NCBI GenBank assembly: GCA_038248505.1
Contig: JBBRXJ010000118.1
Location: forward strand, 1 to 5,509
DNA length: 5,509 nt
From: JBBRXJ01 sp038248505
GTDB lineage: Bacteria; Bacteroidota; Bacteroidia; Bacteroidales; JBBRXJ01
Reading direction: 5' to 3'
The translations under genes were made by a program, and so were the position numbers. This document shows positions 1 through 3,628 of the stretch, piece by piece; within the stretch, counting starts at the first letter, position 1; every line of letters starts with the position of its first letter. Under the pieces are notes generated by a model, which saw only the letters and a list, made by a program, of their open reading frames with translations, did no database searches and was not told the DNA's origin.

Positions 1-324
1 GAGCTTCTTTTACTTCAATTTAATACCGGACAATTCACAGAAGCATATGCTAAGCAAGTGCTAAGCATATGCTTTGATCTAGCTTGGCCTATGCTTAAGC
101 AAAAATTCAATAATGATGGGGATTTTTATTTTAATTCTCGCCTGCGAATTGAAATTGAAAAACGGAAAAACTTTACCGAAAGCCGCCGTATTAATGGTTT
201 AGCTACTAAAAAAACTAATAAAGAAATAGAAGCAAGTGCTAAGCATATGCATAAGCATATGCATAAGCATATGGGAAATAGAAATAGAAATAGAAATAAT
301 AATATAAATAATAAAATAACTTAA
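1..324 (+). CDS. DUF1376/YdaU-like phage replication protein, C-terminal part (5' end outside window)
   Basis: The frame is open from base 1 to the TAA at 322-324 with no upstream stop, so the gene enters from the left; the ATG at 58 is internal. The visible 107 residues match the C-terminal half of DUF1376 (YdaU-like) proteins: a helical part beginning ELLLLQFNTGQFTE, then the family-typical DGDFYFNSRLRIEIEKRK and a following ESRRIN basic stretch, where the domain normally ends in an E-E-KRK..SRR segment. The family is found in phage replication modules beside or in place of initiator/helicase-loader genes; its biochemistry is poorly defined. The tail is low complexity: a KHM/HKHM repeat, then an NRNRNR/N-rich run, encoded by tandem DNA repeats that look like origin elements. 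The next gene starts 9 nt downstream in the same direction. Family assignment is from remembered sequence patterns; the replication role is inferred from family and context. Confidence 0.72.
   Translation, partial: ELLLLQFNTGQFTEAYAKQVLSICFDLAWPMLKQKFNNDGDFYFNSRLRIEIEKRKNFTESRRINGLATKKTNKEIEASAKHMHKHMHKHMGNRNRNRNNNINNKIT
41..74. repeat. Paired palindromic decamer AAGCATATGC (iteron-like, left pair)
   Basis: AAGCATATGC occurs at 41-50 and 63-72, 22 bp apart (about two helical turns). The second copy extends to the perfect 12-bp palindrome AAGCATATGCTT (63-74). The two copies are read in different codon phases (E-A-Y-A versus L-S-I-C), so protein-level selection does not explain the identity. 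An inverted half site, TATGCTTAAGC, follows at 90-100. Confidence 0.7.
241..273. repeat. Three tandem 12-bp iteron-like repeats AAGCATATGCAT
   Basis: Copies start at 241, 253 and 265 with an exact 12-bp period. The first two contain the full AAGCATATGC decamer; the third ends AAGCATATGG. In the gene frame they encode the K-H-M-H repeat. Together with the copies at 41 and 63 there are five sites inside 235 bp, each centred on the palindrome GCATATGC. Confidence 0.85.
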
Positions 325-333
325 ATAAATTTT
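275..333. other. A/T-rich tract with (GAAATA)4, candidate DNA-unwinding element
   Basis: Four exact tandem GAAATA hexamers (275-298) follow the 12-bp repeats directly and run into a stretch up to 333 that is A or T apart from a single C at 320. The tract encodes the N-R-N-R/N-rich end of the DUF1376-type protein, its stop codon and the short leader of the next gene. Iterons followed by an easily melted A/T tract is the organisation known for lambda ori within gene O. The origin function is inferred here. Confidence 0.45.
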
Positions 334-531
334 ATGAAAAATGAAAAAGGCCATTTTGTAAAAGGCAATTACCCATTAAATACAAAAGTTCCGTTAGCAC
401 TAGCATTAGAAATTAAACGGGCAGTTTTTAACCGAGGTGCAAGGCGTTTAAAGGACCTGCTATTCGATTACGATGTCTCGTATCAATACCTGAAAGAAAT
501 TTCAGCCGGTAGAATTTTAGTAAATCGTTAG
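334..531 (+). CDS. Small helix-turn-helix-like protein, 65 aa
   Basis: This is a complete 65-residue reading frame starting at the only nearby ATG, 9 nt after the preceding stop, with an A/T-rich leader and no Shine-Dalgarno sequence. The protein is basic. Residues 36-60 (ARRLKDLLFDYDVSYQYLKE, then ISAGR) resemble a helix-turn-helix in which 'DVSYQYLKEIS.G' would be the turn and recognition helix, the pattern seen in small phage transcription regulators. The first 20 residues are polar and contain the odd GHFVKGNYPLN segment. It sits inside the replication cluster between the DUF1376-type gene and the DnaA domain IV gene, so a regulatory or accessory replication role is plausible. No named family is recognised; the HTH reading is pattern-based. 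Confidence 0.6.
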   Translation: MKNEKGHFVKGNYPLNTKVPLALALEIKRAVFNRGARRLKDLLFDYDVSYQYLKEISAGRILVNR

Positions 532-570
532 AAGCGTTAAATTAAACGATAAATATACAAGTTATAGTAT

Positions 571-599
571 TTGTCAACTCAATAACCAAAGATTAAAAT
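571..599 (+). promoter_or_regulatory. Possible promoter upstream of the DnaA-domain gene
   Basis: TTGTCA (571-576) and TAAAAT (594-599) are separated by exactly 17 bp, each one mismatch from the sigma-70 consensus, and lie about 50 bp before the ATG at 647. They fall in the only sizeable intergenic gap of the early arm (532-646). Bacteroidota usually use a TTG/TAnnTTTG promoter, and no good copy of that is seen, so in an A/T-rich region this match may be chance. Confidence 0.3.
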
Positions 600-646
600 A
601 CAAGGCTAAAACATAGCAATAAAACCATTCTTAACTTTATAATATT

Positions 647-1072
647 ATGGAATATAAAATTGAAATCAATTACAACCCATCAAATACAAAGGGTTATGCG
701 CTTTTAAATTTTTTAGAAGCGTTAGGAGTTGAATATAAGGTAATAAACAATAACAATGGCAGGATCTCTGAAATGAATATAAAGGCAGTATTGACGGCTG
801 AATTTATACAAAAAAAGGTATGCGAAAAACTTGGCGTTGACGAGGCCTTGATATCTTCAAAAGACCAAAGGAATAACATTGTGGAGGCCCGGCAAATAGC
901 ACATGCTATAGCTAGAGATAGAACGTACTTAAGCCTAAAAGAAATAGGTAAAAGAATTGGTAATAGGGATCATTCAACCGTTCTACATAGTTGTCGAACA
1001 GTAAGTAACCTTCTAGAAACAGATAAAAAGTATAAAGCCATGTTCGAGGAAATTATTAACGAATTTGTGTAA
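647..1072 (+). CDS. Stand-alone DnaA domain IV (DNA-binding) protein, 141 aa
   Basis: Residues about 45-140 match the C-terminal DNA-binding domain of the initiator DnaA. They contain the helical lead-in EFIQKKVCEKLGV, an E-A-R-Q-I-A helix start (R82, Q83), the SLKEIGKRIG helix and the DnaA signature RDHSTVLHS at 107-115. Counting from Q83 to D108-H109-S110 gives the same 25-residue spacing as E. coli Q408 to D433-H434-T435, the base-contacting set. The basic loop before it (KDQRNN, 72-77) has fewer basic residues than the chromosomal KRRSR loop, so DNA specificity may differ. No Walker A/B or AAA+ domain is present. Residues 1-34 are a short separate segment, possibly beta-alpha-beta, of unknown role. 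Full-length DnaA exceeds 400 aa; this is a complete small gene, not a fragment with decay. It probably binds DNA at the phage origin or regulates transcription. The target is unknown. Confidence 0.85.
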   Translation: MEYKIEINYNPSNTKGYALLNFLEALGVEYKVINNNNGRISEMNIKAVLTAEFIQKKVCEKLGVDEALISSKDQRNNIVEARQIAHAIARDRTYLSLKEIGKRIGNRDHSTVLHSCRTVSNLLETDKKYKAMFEEIINEFV

Positions 1073-1086
1073 CTAAATTATCCGAA

Positions 1087-1299
1087 ATGTTTATGAAAAT
1101 AGAACTTGATAGAAAAGGGTTAGAAATATTGATTGGGGGTAGTTCTCCATATTATAATGAGTTTGATAACCATTTGGTAAAAAAAGCTGGACATGATTAT
1201 AGCGACCAATATGGCAGAACAACTTGGCGTAGTCTAAATAATCTTACTGATGATGAACTTCACCAGTTGTACATTATCTGTAGGAATAGCTGGTCTTAA
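1087..1299 (+). CDS. Conserved-looking small protein of unknown function, 70 aa
   Basis: This 70-residue frame starts 14 nt after the DnaA-domain gene; a second ATG at 1093 (MKIELD) is an equally possible start and would give 68 aa. No family is recognised. The protein is acidic and polar with aromatic residues (SSPYYNEF, a W at residue 47) and ends in a short helix-like segment, LTDDELHQLYIICRNSW. It has no signal peptide or membrane segment. It is the last gene of the + strand arm and stops six bases before the stop codon of the opposing late gene. Co-transcription with the DnaA-domain gene is likely from spacing. Confidence 0.6.
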   Translation: MFMKIELDRKGLEILIGGSSPYYNEFDNHLVKKAGHDYSDQYGRTTWRSLNNLTDDELHQLYIICRNSWS

Positions 1300-1305
1300 A
1301 GACTT

Positions 1306-2067
1306 TCACGGCCTTGGATCATAACTTCTTCGGATAGGGCAAATCCTCGAATTGGCATTTCTTATAAGAAATGCCAATTCCTCCAAATATCTTCCTTCGA
1401 AGGTTTGTGATTCTAATGCTAATCCAGGTATTTTATACCATTCTGCCAGTACATAATATTTAAGAGATGATTTAATGTTGTTATTCATCCCAGTAAAGGC
1501 TACATCAGGAGTATTCCAGTTGTTATTGATATTGTAAACTACCTTGCCTTTAGTATCTAATAAAACGCTTTCAGGAATCCAGTAGTCCTTATTCGATAAG
1601 CTTTCCTCTATTCCCATTGAAATATTCTGGACACATAGGTAAATGTTAATTCCGTCTCTTACATAGTCGCCAATATTATAGGCGTTCCCCGCTTGATGGT
1701 CGCTAATTATAACCCCTTCATCAAACATAAATGCTGTAGGGATATTCTTAGACAGATAATTAATTTTATTAAATAATAGTTTTGCCCCCTCCAAAAGAGT
1801 ACGGTTAAACCAACACCTTTCATCTTCTGTTAAAGAGTATGCATCAAAATCTTTATTACCTTTAGAATCACTAATGAATTTAGCTTTCAATGCCGTAGTT
1901 TGCTTTACTTCTTCGAATATATCTTCAAGTATTGCCGATAGTTGAACAATATTAACATCTTTCCAGTACTGCTCTTCTTCTGTTACGGCCTGTACTTTGG
2001 GTTGAGAATAGGAGATAAGCGTAATATAATTCTCCAATTCTGACGATAGTTTTTCTATAGAGTTCAT
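1306..2067 (-). CDS. Phage protein of unknown function, possible structural/connector type, 253 aa
   Basis: The start codon overlaps the endolysin stop by one base (TAATG), implying translational coupling. Residues 1-105 are mainly helical and charged. Residues 127-163 (AYNIGDYVRDGINIYLCV...DYW) have the 'Y.xGDyV..g..Y.C.....YW' pattern found in small carbohydrate-binding-like folds and in some phage structural proteins. Residues 199-250 (KSSLKYYVLAEWYKI, then a helix and IRRSYDP) recall the C-terminal part of small head-tail connector-type proteins of Bacteroidota phages, but this is a weak resemblance. There is no signal peptide or membrane segment. Placement after the endolysin is unusual for a connector, so an accessory lysis or adhesion role cannot be excluded. 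Codons 230-240 are formed by a perfect 32-bp palindrome. It is the last gene of the - strand arm. Confidence 0.7.
   Translation of the reverse strand: MNSIEKLSSELENYITLISYSQPKVQAVTEEEQYWKDVNIVQLSAILEDIFEEVKQTTALKAKFISDSKGNKDFDAYSLTEDERCWFNRTLLEGAKLLFNKINYLSKNIPTAFMFDEGVIISDHQAGNAYNIGDYVRDGINIYLCVQNISMGIEESLSNKDYWIPESVLLDTKGKVVYNINNNWNTPDVAFTGMNNNIKSSLKYYVLAEWYKIPGLALESQTFEGRYLEELAFLIRNANSRICPIRRSYDPRP
1349..1380. promoter_or_regulatory. Perfect 32-bp palindrome near the convergent gene ends
   Basis: The arm GAATTGGCATTTCTTA (1349-1364) is followed immediately by its exact reverse complement (1365-1380); bases 1348 and 1381 (both C) end the symmetry. It lies inside codons 230-240 of the 253-aa protein (residues E-L-A-F-L-I-R-N-A-N-S), 50 nt past the stop of the + strand 70-aa gene. 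As RNA it folds into a strong hairpin on either transcript. No T-run follows on either strand, so it is not a classical intrinsic terminator. A bidirectional transcription stop, an RNA-processing hairpin or a dimeric protein site are all possible. Confidence 0.8.
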
Positions 2068-2492
2068 TAACTAAAATATAAGTTTGATTCCTGTGTTCTT
2101 CTTTTTACTAATCCCTGCAACACCTTACTTTTTGCATAAATATGTCTCATAAAGTATTGCTTAATTTGAGGGTCGTTGGCATTTACTCTGATAGTCGTAA
2201 ATAATGGGCTTTTTTTAAGGTTTCCAGGACCTATGTTATAACATAAGCTTACCAAAGCATCAAATTGATTTTGGTTAACATTTTTAAAATAATTGTTAAC
2301 ATAAATCTCAAAAGAACTTATGTCGTTTTTTAACCATTCGTTCGCTTGCTCCTGTGTGCAGGTATCCCCTGGCAGAACTTCTTGCGTATGCCCCCATCCA
2401 ATAGTCCATACTCCGGCAGGGCATTTATAGGCGGTAAGCTTACACGATTCCCATGCTTTTATAATATTTATTCCTTTGTTTGTTGTTTTCAT
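2067..2492 (-). CDS. Phage endolysin, GH24 lysozyme (muramidase), 141 aa
   Basis: This enzyme would cleave the MurNAc-GlcNAc beta-1,4 bond of peptidoglycan at the end of infection. The N-terminus holds the GH24 catalytic motif E-8aa-D/C-5aa-T as E15, C24 and T30 within WESCKLTAY...GVWTIGWGHT, so the middle position is the Cys variant rather than the Asp of T4 lysozyme. Later family landmarks are FDALVSLCYNIGPGNLKKS (residues 77-95) and the closing KGL..RR-type segment, here LQGLVKRRTQESNLY. Length of about 140 aa is normal for single-domain GH24 endolysins. There is no signal peptide or N-terminal signal-anchor, so export would need a holin; holin-like genes lie upstream on the same strand. 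The start ATG overlaps the preceding gene's stop by four bases (ATGA), and the stop overlaps the next start by one base. Confidence 0.95.
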   Translation of the reverse strand: MKTTNKGINIIKAWESCKLTAYKCPAGVWTIGWGHTQEVLPGDTCTQEQANEWLKNDISSFEIYVNNYFKNVNQNQFDALVSLCYNIGPGNLKKSPLFTTIRVNANDPQIKQYFMRHIYAKSKVLQGLVKRRTQESNLYFS

Positions 2493-3049
2493 CTTCTAAT
2501 AGAGCTCCTTTCAATAGTATATTTTATCTTCGGATTGCGGTTAAGAAATACTTTTTCTTCATGTTTTTTCTTAAATATCCTTGGCAACATCTTCCATCCT
2601 TTATAGCTTAAATAAGTAATATCAAATATCGTATCCTTAATGTCAAGGTTATTGATTAAAGAATCTCCAATTAAAATATTCTCAATTCGGTTGTACCCAT
2701 CACAATAATTCGAATACTTAACAAGTCGGTAAGTATCAAGAAATATGAATGAATCCTTCGGTATTGTTAATATCCGGTCAACATAACTTACAGATACCTT
2801 TGATAGCTCTGTAATCCTGTTTTTATTAATCTTATTCTCTTTCAAAAGCCTGTCAATAGAATCATTAGCTATTAAAAGTTTCATTTCATATTTTGATAGC
2901 AATAAAACCTGTTTATCCTTATCTAAAATTAAGGCAATTGCATTTTCTTTCTCGCGCTTCATTTCTTCGCGTACCCGAAAATATAAAGTTCCAAAAGTTG
3001 TAGCTACAATTAAGGCAGCTACAATAGCTATAGATAAGTATTTATACAT
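2489..3049 (-). CDS. Membrane-anchored coiled-coil protein, putative i-spanin-like, 186 aa
   Basis: One N-terminal membrane segment (about residues 5-24, LSIAIVAALIVATTFGTLYF) is followed by a long charged helical region (about 26-90) with heptad-like spacing of L/I residues. A C-terminal region (about 95-186) has YLSYKGWKMLP, a basic KKK segment and NPKIKYTIERSSI. This N-in anchor plus periplasmic coiled coil is the architecture of Rz-type inner-membrane spanins, and similar proteins with an 'NP..KI.Y' ending are common beside endolysins in Bacteroidota phages (recalled as the DUF6549 type; unchecked). It lies directly between the small membrane protein, whose stop abuts its ATG with no gap, and the endolysin, with which it overlaps by four bases. 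No lipobox-bearing Rz1-like frame was found in the first few hundred bases of the gene. Spanin function is inferred from topology and position. Confidence 0.7.
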   Translation of the reverse strand: MYKYLSIAIVAALIVATTFGTLYFRVREEMKREKENAIALILDKDKQVLLLSKYEMKLLIANDSIDRLLKENKINKNRITELSKVSVSYVDRILTIPKDSFIFLDTYRLVKYSNYCDGYNRIENILIGDSLINNLDIKDTIFDITYLSYKGWKMLPRIFKKKHEEKVFLNRNPKIKYTIERSSIRR

Positions 3050-3298
3050 TTAAATTCTTTTCCTTTTTATAATTTTTAATTTTTTCAATATACTTTCGAA
3101 TATAATCTTCACAATAACTCCGACAATTGCACCAATTGTAGCATAAAATACCGTATCTCCTATCATTGCCCAATTTATTATCAATATGTCAGGAATAGCC
3201 CCAAAAGCCTTCATTGATGCCCCTATATTAGGAATTGCTGCTCCTGCGCCTCCAATGGTTCCCCCCAACACTGGTAAGGATGGTAGATATCTTTCCAT
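3050..3298 (-). CDS. Small membrane protein of the lysis cassette, 82 aa
   Basis: The first 35 residues are Gly/Ala/Pro-rich (VLGGTIGGAGAAIPNIG). Residues about 36-47 are weakly hydrophobic and about 50-69 form a clear membrane segment (VFYATIGAIVGVIVKIIF). The protein ends in a strongly basic tail, KKLKIIKRKRI, that should stay on the cytoplasmic side. Size, one certain membrane span and basic C-terminus suit a holin, antiholin or holin accessory protein, but no family is recognised. It starts 2 nt after the three-TM holin candidate and ends directly at the ATG of the spanin-like gene, so it belongs to the same transcript. Which of the two small membrane proteins is the actual holin cannot be decided from sequence. 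Confidence 0.65.
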   Translation of the reverse strand: MERYLPSLPVLGGTIGGAGAAIPNIGASMKAFGAIPDILIINWAMIGDTVFYATIGAIVGVIVKIIFESILKKLKIIKRKRI

Positions 3299-3300
3299 AT

Positions 3301-3615
3301 TTATTCAATATTTAACTTCTGTTTACCTGTATTCTCGACATTTTTCCATACCGAATCCGCAAAATAACCAATTAGAAACCATAGAAGCAGGTTATTTAGG
3401 CTTACAAAAGTTGTAATAGCATCAGGTATCAAAGGCTCAATTGAGGGCTTAAATAATACTAAAATAATTGCCGTTGCTGCCGAAAAGCCTGTAAATATAA
3501 TTTGATACTTCCATTCAAACACTTCTTTCCTTGTGTAGGCATCTCTTAGTTTCATGCCAAGGTGAAATATCACCCCTACCATGGCTACTGCGTAAAAAAT
3601 AAATTTTGTTTCCAT
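3301..3615 (-). CDS. Putative phage holin, three membrane segments, 104 aa
   Basis: I chose the ATG at 3615-3613 (METKFIFYAV). A longer version is possible from a TTG at 3642, but it would overlap the beta-helix gene and add only a K/N-rich stretch from the A-rich leader, where AAAAACAATA is directly repeated. Hydrophobic segments lie at about residues 5-22, 38-55 and 64-86, with charged loops KLRDAYTRKEVFEWK and KPSIEP, a class I holin-like topology. The ending IGYFADSVWKNVENTGKQ is typical of small membrane proteins found before endolysins in Bacteroidota phages (from memory). The gene begins 13 nt after the beta-helix gene and heads the lysis group. The role, a timed hole in the inner membrane, is inferred from topology, size and context. 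Confidence 0.72.
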   Translation of the reverse strand: METKFIFYAVAMVGVIFHLGMKLRDAYTRKEVFEWKYQIIFTGFSAATAIILVLFKPSIEPLIPDAITTFVSLNNLLLWFLIGYFADSVWKNVENTGKQKLNIE

Positions 3616-3628
3616 TGTCTTATTGTTT

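Noticed and set aside
58..324. A separate 88-aa gene starting at ATG 58
   Set aside because: The frame is open and family-like upstream to base 1; the ATG is an internal methionine... of the longer DUF1376-type frame, not a start.
524..550. Inverted ATCGTT/AACGAT with an inner CGTT as an operator for the 65-aa HTH protein
   Set aside because: Only six-base arms with a long spacer in A/T-rich sequence; not distinguishable from chance.
565..573. TAGTATTTG as a Bacteroidota -7 promoter element
   Set aside because: The spacing between TA and TTTG is three rather than two and no TTG lies at the expected distance upstream.
694..879. Minus-strand 61-aa frame inside the DnaA-domain gene
   Set aside because: Shadow of a well-supported gene; no recognisable protein features.
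1078..1086. TTATCCGAA as a DnaA box after the DnaA-domain gene
   Set aside because: Two mismatches to TTATCCACA, single copy, and close to chance in this A/T-rich DNA.
2346..2606. Plus-strand 86-aa frame across the endolysin/spanin junction
   Set aside because: Antisense shadow of two overlapping real genes.
2750..3049. Embedded Rz1-like lipoprotein frame in the spanin-like gene
   Set aside because: The alternative - strand frames read by eye contain early stops and no start followed by a lipobox.
3186..3416. Plus-strand 76-aa frame across the two small membrane protein genes
   Set aside because: Antisense shadow; its Pro/Ala-rich start mirrors the Gly/Ala codons of the 82-aa protein.
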